From Aliikangiella sp. G2MR2-5 (lineage in GTDB: Bacteria > Pseudomonadota > Gammaproteobacteria > Enterobacterales > Kangiellaceae): a stretch of DNA of 64,000 bases. Positions 25,561 through 35,442 of the stretch are shown piece after piece; position 1 is the first letter of the stretch; the number at the start of each line of letters is the position of its first letter. Below the pieces are notes generated by a model, which was given only the letters and a program-made list of their open reading frames with translations, did not search any database and was not told the DNA's origin. The DNA lies in the NCBI RefSeq assembly GCF_015687155.1, contig NZ_JADPQF010000003.1, positions 248,001 to 312,000 of the forward strand, read 5' to 3'. The position numbers and the translations under genes were made by a program.

Positions 25561-26898
25561 ATGTTCAGTGATACCAGTAGCTCAAAAGAGTCAATCCAGA
25601 GTGATGCAGACTCTCTCACCGACGCCGGAGTTTATTCCGAGCACCTGTCTGAAGTTAATAGGAAAAATAAAGTAAGGGCGACACGGAATATTTACAATCA
25701 AAATGGTGTGCTTCTTGTCGCTAAAGGAATCGAGATCACTCCCAAGATAGCGACCACAATTGCGCAGCATAAATTGCAGAAGCCGATTGAACATGACATT
25801 AATCTGGAAAAAGTGGTCAATTCAGACAAGCTATATGATGAGTTATTAAAATTATTGGAAAATGATGATGAGCTTGGTCTGATTTATGAAAAGTTACAGC
25901 TCAAAAAAACATTACTCGCCTGCTGTGAGTATTATTCTCGCTATAATATTATTGTCCAGAAAATTACCGTTATGTCGACCCAGTGCCCACGACTGTACTA
26001 TCGTTCTTTGATTTGTAGTTTGCTTGCGCTCGCGGTATGTCGATGTTCTGAAAATAGCGAGCTTGATAAACGAGAAGCTTTTGTCGCAGCATTGATACGT
26101 GATATGGGGTTTTTACATTTGCCTCATGAGATTTCTGTAAAAGATGGGAATTTTACTCCTGAAGAAGAAAAAGCGATTAAAAGTCATCCGTTAGTAGCAA
26201 AGTTGATATTGGACGAAGTTAAAGAGATTCCATCAACAATAAAAATTGCGGTAACGGAGCATCATGAGAGAAATGATGGTACCGGTTATCCTCGCAGCAA
26301 AAAGGGACGAGCAATCAGTTTGTTAGGTCATCTGTTGGCAATGTGTAATGATATCCAGGAGTTGTGTCGAACCGAAGAAGACAGCATTCAACAGTACTTT
26401 GGAAATCTAGAGCCATTCATTGCAATGAACACATTTAGCCATACAGAAGAAGTAGCTCAATCTGTGCAAAATATGTTGTACTTGGTTCAATTGCCCGTAG
26501 TCAGAATTATTGATGATTCGAAAATGTTGGAGTTACTCGAAAAATTAGAAGTGCGATCAGCTGAACTGGGGATTGTCTTTGAAGAATTGAAAAGCTTTGT
26601 TGATAGCTATAGTGTCAAAGAAAATGGTGAGTCAGTAGCGGTAGCTCTTGGTTCGGCACTTTCCAATACTTTAATTCAATCTGGATTGCTGAGTGAGGTT
26701 TATGTTCGTTGGATAGTTTATGTTAAAGAAAGCGAGCTAAAATCTGCTTATGAAGAAATGGAGTCGGTTAAATTGATGCACCAGGAGTTGCTCAAACAAT
26801 TCAACCGAGTCGTTGCCAGCTGTTTTCAATCGAAGTTATCAAGCGTAAACGAGTTTGGGCTGCATATGCAAAATCAGCTTCAAAATCTTTCTATTTGA
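25561..26898 (+). CDS. HD-GYP-related protein with altered HD motif
   Basis: 445 residues. An N-terminal segment (KVRATRNIYNQNGVLLVAKGIEITPKIATTI) precedes an HD-GYP-like domain at about 150-280. Canonical HD-GYP phosphodiesterases have a HD dyad followed by GK; here the segment reads ALIRDMGFLHLP, so the first metal His is Arg and the Lys is Phe. Later motifs are kept: SHPLVA, and EHHERNDGTGYPRSKKG with the GYP element. The final ADVFDA-like motif has become AMCNDIQEL. Weak or no c-di-GMP hydrolysis is expected (inference). The C-terminal 130 residues are helical with no domain recognised. Convergent with yejK. Confidence 0.85.
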   Translation: MFSDTSSSKESIQSDADSLTDAGVYSEHLSEVNRKNKVRATRNIYNQNGVLLVAKGIEITPKIATTIAQHKLQKPIEHDINLEKVVNSDKLYDELLKLLENDDELGLIYEKLQLKKTLLACCEYYSRYNIIVQKITVMSTQCPRLYYRSLICSLLALAVCRCSENSELDKREAFVAALIRDMGFLHLPHEISVKDGNFTPEEEKAIKSHPLVAKLILDEVKEIPSTIKIAVTEHHERNDGTGYPRSKKGRAISLLGHLLAMCNDIQELCRTEEDSIQQYFGNLEPFIAMNTFSHTEEVAQSVQNMLYLVQLPVVRIIDDSKMLELLEKLEVRSAELGIVFEELKSFVDSYSVKENGESVAVALGSALSNTLIQSGLLSEVYVRWIVYVKESELKSAYEEMESVKLMHQELLKQFNRVVASCFQSKLSSVNEFGLHMQNQLQNLSI

Positions 26899-26907
26899 AA
26901 AAAAAGT

Positions 26908-26926
26908 TTAAATTCTCAGAATTTTA
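26908..26926. terminator. Possible bidirectional terminator between HD-GYP-like gene and yejK
   Basis: AAATTC (26910-26915) and GAATTT (26919-26924) form a short hairpin flanked by an A-run on the left and TTATT on the right, between two convergent stop codons. The stem is only 6 bp and AT-rich, so termination would be weak. Confidence 0.35.
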
Positions 26927-27931
26927 TTAAGCTTTTTCAAGATACTTCGCTAGCTGTTGTCTTAGTGACTTTGGTACCTCTTTGAGTATGAGCTCTCCAG
27001 TATCAGGGTTATAAACAACGTTTTCTCCTACCATATCTGAAGAGAAGCTGATACTGAGATCTTTTTCTCTGCCGTAAAAACGTACAAATTTTTTGATGCT
27101 GTTTCTATGGGTATAAATTTCTTCCTTCGGATCTTCCATTTTCTGACTAACGAAGTTAGAAAAATGCTCAGGGTTGGCGGAATTTAGCTCTTCAGATAAA
27201 TTCCTGACATTGATGGGGCTGCCTTGCATATCCTGTTCTACACAATAATCGACAATCTTATTTTTGTAGGTCTTACTCTCTTCAGGAGAAAGTGATTTAG
27301 AGTACTCTTCAACAACTTCCAGAAATTCGTTGGTTTGTTGTTGTAGATTGACACTGGAAACAAAACCACAAAACTGTAAAAAAGCTTGCGCAATTTCTTT
27401 ACTTCCGCGACTGGTAATTACCGACAGATACTGTTGCCAGTTTTCAACCTGCCACTGGTTAAAGTCAAGCTTCAGAACATAGTTCATCTTACCACTGTCA
27501 ACAAACTCGATATGGTCAATCTCCATTTCTGAGTCGATATATTGTCCTTCGCTATGTGTGACCCAGAAAATATAAAGCTGTTTTTCTTCTAGAAGTTCTT
27601 CAACAACATAAAGAATGTGTGCACTGAATCCTTCACTGATTTCTTCAAGTTTGGACTTAAGATGTTCGGAGAGCTTTTGCGCTACGCTTGTAAATCCCAT
27701 TGACTCAGACTCCAGCTGTTTTAGCCAGCCAGGAAGCGGGTTGTCTCCTTGTTCAGGATCAAACAGACCATATTGTCGGGTAGCGCTACGTTGAAAGCTT
27801 TGTTTTAACTGGGTGAAGAGAGAAACAATAGGTCCTTCCGGTGTGTTTTCATTGTCCCGGATGGTAAGTTGGACATCACCAGACTCAACAGTGCGCTTTA
27901 ATGAATGGATAATACAGTGTTTGATTGACAT
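26927..27931 (-). CDS. yejK: Nucleoid-associated protein YejK (NdpA)
   Basis: 334 residues, the usual length for this nucleoid-associated family. N-terminal MSIKHCIIHSLKR and the sequence through FTQLKQSF, then HILYVVEELLEEKQLYIFWVTHSEG, LKLDFNQWQ and SRGSKEIAQAFLQFCGF are family motifs. The C-terminal domain includes VRFYGREKDLSISFSSDMVGENVVYNPDTGELIL. Cytosolic, nucleoid-bound; molecular function not settled. Monocistronic. The region upstream up to the TonB receptor is 344 bp. Confidence 0.93.
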   Translation of the reverse strand: MSIKHCIIHSLKRTVESGDVQLTIRDNENTPEGPIVSLFTQLKQSFQRSATRQYGLFDPEQGDNPLPGWLKQLESESMGFTSVAQKLSEHLKSKLEEISEGFSAHILYVVEELLEEKQLYIFWVTHSEGQYIDSEMEIDHIEFVDSGKMNYVLKLDFNQWQVENWQQYLSVITSRGSKEIAQAFLQFCGFVSSVNLQQQTNEFLEVVEEYSKSLSPEESKTYKNKIVDYCVEQDMQGSPINVRNLSEELNSANPEHFSNFVSQKMEDPKEEIYTHRNSIKKFVRFYGREKDLSISFSSDMVGENVVYNPDTGELILKEVPKSLRQQLAKYLEKA

Positions 27932-28275
27932 TTTTTCTTAGTTTTCAAATAGATGTTATTAAAAACGAGTGACGCACAGTGGCCTCTCACAAAATAGGTC
28001 GGATATTTTATAGTATTTGCGTCCTGCTCGCGATATCTGTGGATCGACGGTGTATGAGCTGAGCACTGTTGATATTCTCGTTTGCTCCCGCTAACCCATG
28101 GAATTTACTGAATATTCTACAAAAAATAAGTGAATATTAACAAAACTCACAATGTTACCAATTGATACTTTTATTCTGATTTCCCATCAGGTAATTTTAG
28201 GACCCGCTTTATCTGATGTGTGCTCCCAATGGTATTTTAGCCTCGGAGCTGGTTTTTCTCAGTTGTCTATGAGTT
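27932..28275. other. Intergenic region between divergent yejK and TonB receptor
   Basis: 344 bp, AT-rich towards the receptor. I see an imperfectly placed inverted repeat CATCAG (28185-28190) / CTGATG (28213-28218), but no good Fur box and no riboswitch. It must hold promoters of both divergent genes. Confidence 0.4.
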
Positions 28276-30201
28276 ATGAAGTCTATGTGTAAAAAAACAG
28301 TTATTCATTCGAAAGTAGTTTTCTTGCTAGCTACGATTCTGAGTTTTACTGTTCATGCTCAAGGAGAAAGCGGGGCTGAACAGGCAACATCTGACCTTAT
28401 GCCGGATTCGGCAGCTCCAGTTGTCGTTGTAACCGGTACCAGACATGAAAAAGATGATGCGCTGATCAATGATTTTGTGAGCATTGATGAAGTTGCCAAA
28501 GCACCAAACTCGGTTGTGAAGCTTTTGGATAATCAGCCAGGGTTGGCGGCCAATGGTCAGCCTGGCCTATTTCAAACAATCAATATTCGTGGACTTGCCA
28601 GACAAAGAGTCCAAGCCTATATCAGTGGAATGCGAATAACTTCAGAGCGTCGAGCAGGCATTGCCGCTTCTTTTGTTGATCCGGCCTTGTTGTCCGGAGC
28701 AGAAGTAACCCAGGGACCGGCATCAACCTATTATGGGAGCGGGGCGATTGCGGGTACGATACATCTTCAGACTCGTCAGGAAGATCGCCCCTGGATGATG
28801 CTCGGATATCATGCTGATGGGAATGAATGGGTTACTGCGGGGGGGACTGGCGACGACACCTATTCGATAAATCTGGCCTATCGAACCAGAGACAATGGTG
28901 AAACAGTTACAGGTACTCCGAAAAATAACCAGTTTTCACAACATTCACTAAATTTTGTTCGTCATTTTGAGTTGGGTAACTACAACCTTGACTGGCAGGT
29001 AATTGAAAGCCAGGGCAGAGATATTGGTAAAGATAATCTGCGCTTTCCGGAAAGCAGAATTACCTCCTATCCGGAAGAAAATCATTTACTGTCACAGTTG
29101 ACTCTCAGTAGTGACGCAAGCTGGTTTGCTCGACTTTATTTTCATGATCAGGATTTAGTCACCCAGGATATTCGACCTGAAAATAGAATTAATCGAGTAA
29201 CAACTAACTCGCTTGATATAGGTTTCAGTCTGGAAGACAGTTGGCAGCAAGGAGACTGGAAAGGAATTTATGGCGTTGAATACTTTGGACGGCGAGGTGT
29301 GGATAGTGTTGAAGAAGAAATCGATATTGCTACGCGAGCAAGCCAAAGTTATTGGGCGCTTGAAAGCGGTGAGGAAAATGAATCTGCATTATTCGCCACG
29401 ATTAACCGGGAGTTTAATAGCTGGTCTTTTCATAGTGGTATCCGAATTAATTACTTGTCTCAAAAGAGTGACATTTCAGAAAGTTTAAGTGATAGTTATA
29501 CAACTTATTTCTCGACGCTAAAGAAACAGTTGGGAGACTGGGAACTTGGTGTTAGTTACGGAACAGGATTTAGATTTGCAACAGTTTCGGAGCGGCTTTT
29601 TAATGGAACGACTGCGCGAGGGCAAGTCCTGGGAAATCCGGATTTATTACCGGAAGAGTCTGAATCTTTGGATCTTAGTGTCAGCTATGCAGGGGAATCA
29701 TTAAAGTTCGAAGCTCACGGTTTTAATACCGATATTGAAAACTTCATCGAACGAATCAGCATTGACGATGATACCAGGACTTTCAGAAACATTACTGACG
29801 GTAAAATTTCAGGTTGGCAGTATAAATCTGAATATATTGCCTCTAACTCTATTTCATTGGTTTTGGCTGGACAGGGAATAAGTGGTCATGATGCCGATGG
29901 CAACTGGCTAGCGGATATTCCGGCTGAAAGAAACTCTTTATCACTACTATATCAACCAGACAACTGGATAACGCAGCTTAGCTATGTCAAACGCTCCGCA
30001 AAATCCAAGGCTGGTGACGGAGAGGTTCCCTTAGACGCAGCAGATATTATTGATTTTAAACTCGGTTATCGAATCAACCCGGACTGGCGAATACAGTTTG
30101 TTATTGAAAACCTTTTGGACGAAGCATACTTTAGTTCTGCCGACGATCTGGCTACTCAGGCTACCGGTAGAAACTTTGGTTTAAGTATTTTTTATCGATA
30201 G
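28276..30201 (+). CDS. TonB-dependent outer-membrane receptor
   Basis: 641 residues. A signal peptide (ending VHAQGE) precedes a plug domain with a TonB-box-like start (APVVVVTGTRHEKD), LLDNQPGLAANGQPGLFQTINIRGLARQRVQAYISGMR and VTQGPASTYYGSGAIAGTIHLQTR. The barrel includes the TonB-receptor signature near GNPDLLPEESESLDLSV and ends with the FGLSIFYR terminus (FVIENLLDEAYFSS upstream). By motif it is like haem or siderophore receptors, but the substrate cannot be set. It takes up a ligand across the outer membrane with energy from TonB-ExbBD, none of which is encoded here. No Fur box recognised upstream. Confidence 0.92.
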   Translation: MKSMCKKTVIHSKVVFLLATILSFTVHAQGESGAEQATSDLMPDSAAPVVVVTGTRHEKDDALINDFVSIDEVAKAPNSVVKLLDNQPGLAANGQPGLFQTINIRGLARQRVQAYISGMRITSERRAGIAASFVDPALLSGAEVTQGPASTYYGSGAIAGTIHLQTRQEDRPWMMLGYHADGNEWVTAGGTGDDTYSINLAYRTRDNGETVTGTPKNNQFSQHSLNFVRHFELGNYNLDWQVIESQGRDIGKDNLRFPESRITSYPEENHLLSQLTLSSDASWFARLYFHDQDLVTQDIRPENRINRVTTNSLDIGFSLEDSWQQGDWKGIYGVEYFGRRGVDSVEEEIDIATRASQSYWALESGEENESALFATINREFNSWSFHSGIRINYLSQKSDISESLSDSYTTYFSTLKKQLGDWELGVSYGTGFRFATVSERLFNGTTARGQVLGNPDLLPEESESLDLSVSYAGESLKFEAHGFNTDIENFIERISIDDDTRTFRNITDGKISGWQYKSEYIASNSISLVLAGQGISGHDADGNWLADIPAERNSLSLLYQPDNWITQLSYVKRSAKSKAGDGEVPLDAADIIDFKLGYRINPDWRIQFVIENLLDEAYFSSADDLATQATGRNFGLSIFYR

Positions 30202-30342
30202 TCGATAGTTTATATAGTAAAAAATCAATATTTTAATTTAACATTCAAGCATTATCGAGTTGAAATTAATAAGAGAATTGCTGATTATTAGTTCCGGCTT
30301 TTTGCTACTTTATACTAATTTAAAATGGGAATGGAATAATCG

Positions 30343-33060
30343 ATGAAAGTTAATGGAAATCGTTTTTTATCTTTGCCTCTGGTGATAGGTTTGTCATCAA
30401 TTGTCGCCTGTGGTGGTGGAGGCGGCTCATCTAACCAGCCTCCAACAGTTTCTTCAACCTCGCCAGACTCTATAGAAGAACGAACCCAGGCGACGCTATC
30501 TGTGAGCGCTACAGATTCTGATGGCTCTATTACGAGCTATCAATGGGAGCAGCAATCGGGACCCAATGTGTCTGTTGACGGCGCAACATCACAGTTAACA
30601 TTTATCGCACCAGAGGTGAATGCAGATACCGAAATTAGTTTCCTGGTTACGGTAACCGACAATCTGGGGGCTACGGCTTCTACGACTGTTACTTCAACGA
30701 TTGTTGATGTTAACCGTACACCGTCAGCAGTTGATAGCACTGTTGCCGTGGAGTTTAATTCCAGCGTTGAATTTTCTCTTGATAACACTGATCCCGATGG
30801 TGATGAAGTTAGCATCGATGTTATCCAGGCTCCTGCATCTGGAACGCTAGAGTTGCTGAATGAAGCAACTCATACTTATCGATTTACTCCGGAGAGTGAC
30901 TCGATAGTTAGTGAGTCGTTATCATACCAGGCCAGTGATGGAGAATTAACTTCTACAGCAATCATTACATTGGATATGGTAGATACGACTGCACCTGTCT
31001 TGCAGTCAGTTTCTCCGGTTAATGAGAGCGAAAGAGTTTCTGTAAACACTAGCTTGACACTGACATTTGATGATTTCGTTGAACCGAGTACTTTTGAAAA
31101 TGTTGGGCCGGAATGTTCTGGAGGGATCCAGGTATCACATGATAATTTTACAACATGTGAATATGTTGCTTTGGTAACGCCAGATGAGCCTTCAAGAAGC
31201 ATTGAAATTAGTTTTGCTGAAATGCTGGAGCATGAGAAAGAGTATCAGGTAAAAATATCAACGGGTGCTCAAAATTTCCATGGCACAGGCGCGGTAGAAA
31301 GTATCGTTTCTTCGTTCACAACAGAATATTCTGATCTCAGAATTACTGAAGTGTCTACTTCTTACTATGCTGATGATAATCGCTGGATTGAGGTTTTTAA
31401 TGGAACCTCCAGTGCAATTGATTTGGCTAACTATGTTATTCGAGCTGACTCTATCGATCTGGACGCATGTTGTAATGCAGCTGGTATTGCTGACTTTAGC
31501 TTACCTGAAAAGCTGATTCAGCCAGGACAATTTATTGTATTACAAGGCCGAACTGGCAATGGCTACTGGCAGTCTTCAGTTGAGCAATCTGATCAACTAG
31601 TCTTGGTGGGGGCGACAGAAAATAATATTCGACCACTATGGTATGCTACAGGTTTTGTGGAGCTACTCAATGCAGCCGGGGATAAGACAGTCGACTTTGT
31701 CAGGTTTGGTGATAGTAACCAGATACCTGTTTCGGCTGAGCACTGGGTGGTTGATGAGACGTCTATAAGTTCCGAACAGGTGTTAGGTAAGAGTCTTGTC
31801 AGAGACCTCTACCATAATGATACTAATTCCACTGCTGACTGGAGACTTGCCAGTTTTATTACCCCTGCCGGAATCAATGATATCTTCTGTGATGTGGATG
31901 CTGATGAGGATGGAATTCCTGATTGCGCAGAGCAGGAAGGTGGCAGTTTTGCCGGACTTCCTCTATATGATTGGGGCGCGCGTGCGGGCGTAAAAGATAT
32001 TTTTATCGAAGTCGATTATATGGAAAGTAATGATGAAGGTATTCGTCCACAGCGTGAAGCATTGCAAAAGGTTGTAGACAGTTTTGCCGCTAAAGGTTTT
32101 GCTGTACATTTTGATGCAGGAGACTTATTCCACAACGCCGAGGGAATTTCTCATGATGATTTTGATCTGGGCGGAGGTAATCAGATTACTTACTATGCGC
32201 AAACAACATTTCAATCATTACCCAACTCGCCAAGTATACTCGATCACAAAATAGTCAATTCAGACCTACGTCGAAAGCCTGTTTTTCACTATATGTTGAT
32301 GGCAAACAGCCAAAATGAAGATGGATCCGGAGGCTCTTCCGGGGTGGCAGAAATTAATGGTAATGATCTGATTATTTCGATTGGAAACTGGGGACTTAAT
32401 CGTGGTGATGAGATCAACACCAATATGACCATTAACTTCCAGGCCTCAACTATCATGCATGAGCTGGGCCATAACTTAAGTCTTCGTCACGGTGGTTTTG
32501 AAAATACAAACTACAAGCCCAACTATTTAAGTGTGATGAATTATCTTTATCAGTTATATGGATTGCCTTCCATTGGTAATCGAGAAGGCGACAGATACTA
32601 TCGAGTTTTCTTCCGCGATAATTTGAACTGCAATTTAGAAGGGAATGAGCTGGTCAACGGGTTTATGGGATCTCCAGAGAATTTCGCAATGGACTATTCT
32701 GATGGTTCAGGTAGTTCAATCAATGAAAACTCAGTCGCAGAAAATCTGGGCCTGAGACGTAGTGGTTCTACCTCCGTTGATTTTGACTGTAATGGTGTTC
32801 TTGATGAGACGCTTGTTAATCAGGATATAAATGGCAACTCTATCGATACTGATACATTACTGGACTCTGATGATTGGAGTCAGGTTGACCTACAGTTCAG
32901 TAAGCAATGGAATGGCTCTGTGAGTGGAAGCGAGAATGATAAGACTCCTCAGTCAAACAGAACCAGCAATGTGATGAACAATGATAGTCAGCCTGTTATT
33001 GAGGAAACATCACCTCCTGCCTCCCTGTTTGAAGCCATTAAGAGTAAATCTGTAAAATGA
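30343..33060 (+). CDS. Multi-domain metzincin-type metalloprotease lipoprotein
   Basis: 905 residues. Lipobox SIVACGGGGG. Domain order by eye: PKD/REJ-like (about 28-125), cadherin-like (about 128-215), a Big-5-type Ig-like domain (about 218-330), a lamin-tail-like domain (LRITEVSTSYYADDNRWIEVF, about 332-480), a Ca-binding-type DVDADEDGIPDCAEQE stretch, and a peptidase domain with HELGHNLSLRHGG (zinc His706, His710, His716 with Glu707) and a Met-turn SVMNYLYQ. The set is typical of a secreted or surface-tethered protease. Its stop overlaps the start of the next lipoprotein gene, so they are translationally coupled. Confidence 0.88.
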   Translation: MKVNGNRFLSLPLVIGLSSIVACGGGGGSSNQPPTVSSTSPDSIEERTQATLSVSATDSDGSITSYQWEQQSGPNVSVDGATSQLTFIAPEVNADTEISFLVTVTDNLGATASTTVTSTIVDVNRTPSAVDSTVAVEFNSSVEFSLDNTDPDGDEVSIDVIQAPASGTLELLNEATHTYRFTPESDSIVSESLSYQASDGELTSTAIITLDMVDTTAPVLQSVSPVNESERVSVNTSLTLTFDDFVEPSTFENVGPECSGGIQVSHDNFTTCEYVALVTPDEPSRSIEISFAEMLEHEKEYQVKISTGAQNFHGTGAVESIVSSFTTEYSDLRITEVSTSYYADDNRWIEVFNGTSSAIDLANYVIRADSIDLDACCNAAGIADFSLPEKLIQPGQFIVLQGRTGNGYWQSSVEQSDQLVLVGATENNIRPLWYATGFVELLNAAGDKTVDFVRFGDSNQIPVSAEHWVVDETSISSEQVLGKSLVRDLYHNDTNSTADWRLASFITPAGINDIFCDVDADEDGIPDCAEQEGGSFAGLPLYDWGARAGVKDIFIEVDYMESNDEGIRPQREALQKVVDSFAAKGFAVHFDAGDLFHNAEGISHDDFDLGGGNQITYYAQTTFQSLPNSPSILDHKIVNSDLRRKPVFHYMLMANSQNEDGSGGSSGVAEINGNDLIISIGNWGLNRGDEINTNMTINFQASTIMHELGHNLSLRHGGFENTNYKPNYLSVMNYLYQLYGLPSIGNREGDRYYRVFFRDNLNCNLEGNELVNGFMGSPENFAMDYSDGSGSSINENSVAENLGLRRSGSTSVDFDCNGVLDETLVNQDINGNSIDTDTLLDSDDWSQVDLQFSKQWNGSVSGSENDKTPQSNRTSNVMNNDSQPVIEETSPPASLFEAIKSKSVK

Positions 33061-33608
33061 TAAAACCACTTTTTATTACTGGTTTTGTTTTGTTGACTTT
33101 AGCGGGCTGTCAACCTGGTGTTGATAGCCCGCAAGAAGACATGCAAATGGAACAGAAGTCTGTAAATCAATGGCAAATCATTAATGGTGAGGTCAAGCTT
33201 AACAATGTTCCATTGAGTTGGGATTCGAATAAAGTACCTGGCTGTGAAGCGTGTAGAATTGAAACAAGAACCGAGTTTCATCCATCAGGGCCAGTTAGTA
33301 ATAAGCTTTTATTTGAAAATGATAAATTCAGAGCGATTCAAGGAACTGCTCACTTACCTTGGCTGACTAGTTTCAGAAATGGCAAGCCTGTAAAAATTAA
33401 TATGCTATTCGAAAAGGAAAAAAAGAAGCTTTGGCTTAAAATCGAAAGCGAGCTGGTTGAATTAAGTTCTCACTCAAAAATTTCTTTTTCATTTAAGAGT
33501 AATGACTATCAGTTGTGGGTAAGTCGCTTAATTTTTTCCGATTCTGATTTAAAAGTCGTTCCAGAAAAAAATGACTTTAAATTAGAGTATCTGTTAGTTC
33601 AAAATTAG
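33057..33608 (+). CDS. Putative lipoprotein coupled to the metzincin gene
   Basis: 183 residues with a 4-bp ATGA overlap with the upstream protease gene. The lipobox is LTLAGC (signal peptide FITGFVLLTLAGC). The mature part has CEACR, a Cys-X2-Cys motif, and beta-rich stretches. Family unknown. Overlap and co-direction suggest a partner of the metzincin lipoprotein, for example an inhibitor, chaperone or anchoring factor. This is inference from context only. Confidence 0.7.
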   Translation: MIKPLFITGFVLLTLAGCQPGVDSPQEDMQMEQKSVNQWQIINGEVKLNNVPLSWDSNKVPGCEACRIETRTEFHPSGPVSNKLLFENDKFRAIQGTAHLPWLTSFRNGKPVKINMLFEKEKKKLWLKIESELVELSSHSKISFSFKSNDYQLWVSRLIFSDSDLKVVPEKNDFKLEYLLVQN

Positions 33609-33623
33609 TTACGTTCATTAAAT

Positions 33624-33660
33624 AAGGGCCAGAATTCTGGCCTTTATTCTTACTTTATTT
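33624..33660 (+). terminator. Intrinsic terminator after the metzincin operon
   Basis: The palindrome GGCCAGAATTCTGGCC (33627-33642), extended by AAG/CTT pairs, is followed by a T-rich stretch. It lies 18 bp after the stop of the lipoprotein gene. Hairpin stability and T-tract are reasonable for Rho-independent termination. Confidence 0.7.
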
Positions 33661-33951
33661 TTTATATCCACCCAAAAAGTATTCGCTATCAATCGCAAGA
33701 TTGACGTGAGACTTTCGTTTTTAGCCTGATTGTTAGTTTGAAAATTTTATATTCCAGAAATAACAGGTTATTTCGTTATGAGAAGTATGGCAAGGCTTGA
33801 TTATTGATTGCATTTTGCCACTTCTGTACCGAGTACGATAAAACGACAGAATAATTCAATCGTTGTGATGGATAGAGCCGGGTATTGGACGCCGCAGTGT
33901 TCTATCTGTGCGGCGCCTTCAATCTAGCTGGTCTTCGTTCTACGCCCCCGA
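33661..33951. other. Intergenic region with a G+C-rich hairpin after the amidohydrolase gene
   Basis: The rest of the 343-bp gap to the convergent amidohydrolase has no gene. CGCCGCA (33890-33896) and TGCGGCG (33909-33915) form a 7-bp G+C-rich stem with a 12-nt loop, 36 bp beyond the amidohydrolase stop. There is no T-tract. Confidence 0.5.
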
Positions 33952-35442
33952 CTATTGTGGATTAATCGCCAATGCGCTTCTTGAAATATTTTCTCCTCCT
34001 AAAATGACACTGTCTATCGAGTTATAAGCCTCTACTGTTTCAAGCGGATTCTGATTAAGAATTAGGAGGTTGGCCTTTTTTCCAGGTAGAACCGTTCCAT
34101 ATCGTTTTTCCAAACCAAAAGCCTTTGCATTATTAAGTGTCGCAGCTTGTAGAATTTTTTTCAGGCTGACTCCGGATTTGGCCATATGCAGGATCTCCTG
34201 ATAGGTTGATAGTCCTGGTTGCTGGGCAAAAGTTGGAGAAGAAGGAGTATCACTAGCAATCACAAGAGGATGGTCTTTCTTGTCAAGGTAGCGGACTATC
34301 TCCTCTCCTTGTTTGATATTAATATCCTGCCTTCGGTGAATTTTTTCTTTCGATAAACCCTCAAAACCTTCAATCATTTCACGTGCAAACCATTGCCCTT
34401 CCTCACTGGCATACCATTCCAAAGTCTCCCTGTCGACTACTTTTTTTATCAAAGGTTGCTCAAGTCCCGCCGGTATTGTTACGCCTTTTAGCCCATCCAT
34501 TACGCCAAAGGTTGCTTGGTAGGTGATACCTTTGTCGATAATTTCCTTCGCCATATTCTTGATTTGTGCAGGAAGGCTATCGACCCCATCCTGCTCATTC
34601 CAGTTCCACATTCCATGAGCAATAATATCTACTCCTGCTTCTATCGCAAGCTGTTGCATATCAATGGCATTGGCGTGGGCTACCATCAATAAATCATATT
34701 GATTCGCTGCCTCACGAACTCTTTTAAGAGTATCGAGGTTAATTGATGGCCAGGAACTATCAGCGCCAAAACCATTTTCGATAAATACCTTGACGCAAAC
34801 TGCATCGCTAGAAGCTATTTTCTTTAGCTGTGCTTCAGGAGTATGTTTTGAAAGGTCTACACCCAATGGTGCTTGCTCTCCCTGAATTGGTTGATAGAGG
34901 AACTCTTTAAATTCATTTATTCGCTTATCTTTATCAACAAAAATTGTGGGATAGCCGTGCAATATCGGTAGTGCCTGACATCGAAAAATATCCGGTCTGA
35001 TCCTGAAATCCATAAATCTAGCGTAAGCGTCACTTGATTGCGCCAGGTCGACTATCTGAGTAACACCAAAGTACAGGTAGTTTCTGGGTTGACGTTCTTC
35101 AAACCTGGCTTGAAGACGCTTCATTTTCGGACTGTCTTTTTGAGCAAAGTCGAGACCAGGCATATTAGATATATGAACATGCGAATCCATCAGGCCGGGG
35201 ATCAAAAACTTTCCGGAACCATCAATTATCGTGCTTTCAGGCGATGCTTTTAGCGGCGAATTTGACAGTTCGATGATTGTGTCATCTCTGATCCGAACTG
35301 AGGCACTCATTAACGGTTCAGCACGTTCCGGTGAAATCAGGGTGATATTTTTTATTAGCAGCTCTTTGGCCTGGAGAGCGGGAATACAGTGAAACATAAT
35401 AATCGAGAGAAGCAGAATAGTTTTGGCAAGTGTTTTAATCAT
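33952..35442 (-). CDS. Exported amidohydrolase-superfamily protein
   Basis: 496 residues. A signal peptide (ILLLSIIMFHCIPALQAKE) precedes the amidohydrolase TIM barrel: metal-binding DSHVHISN (HXH), the carboxylated-Lys candidate VCVKVFIENG, VAHANAIDMQQLA, DIIAHGMWNWNE and VIASDTPSS, ending with the typical GTVLPGKKANLLILNQNPLE composite domain. It is likely a periplasmic imidazolonepropionase/prolidase-like hydrolase, but the substrate is unknown. Divergent from a CadC-type regulator gene 184 bp away, which may control it. Confidence 0.88.
   Translation of the reverse strand: MIKTLAKTILLLSIIMFHCIPALQAKELLIKNITLISPERAEPLMSASVRIRDDTIIELSNSPLKASPESTIIDGSGKFLIPGLMDSHVHISNMPGLDFAQKDSPKMKRLQARFEERQPRNYLYFGVTQIVDLAQSSDAYARFMDFRIRPDIFRCQALPILHGYPTIFVDKDKRINEFKEFLYQPIQGEQAPLGVDLSKHTPEAQLKKIASSDAVCVKVFIENGFGADSSWPSINLDTLKRVREAANQYDLLMVAHANAIDMQQLAIEAGVDIIAHGMWNWNEQDGVDSLPAQIKNMAKEIIDKGITYQATFGVMDGLKGVTIPAGLEQPLIKKVVDRETLEWYASEEGQWFAREMIEGFEGLSKEKIHRRQDINIKQGEEIVRYLDKKDHPLVIASDTPSSPTFAQQPGLSTYQEILHMAKSGVSLKKILQAATLNNAKAFGLEKRYGTVLPGKKANLLILNQNPLETVEAYNSIDSVILGGENISRSALAINPQ

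Noticed and set aside
25412-25675. 87-codon frame overlapping the HD-GYP-like gene start
   Set aside because: Overlaps the real gene in another frame, no family features.
28100-28275. Fur box or B12 riboswitch upstream of the TonB receptor
   Set aside because: No sequence close to the Fur consensus or to cobalamin riboswitch boxes was seen; AT-rich only.
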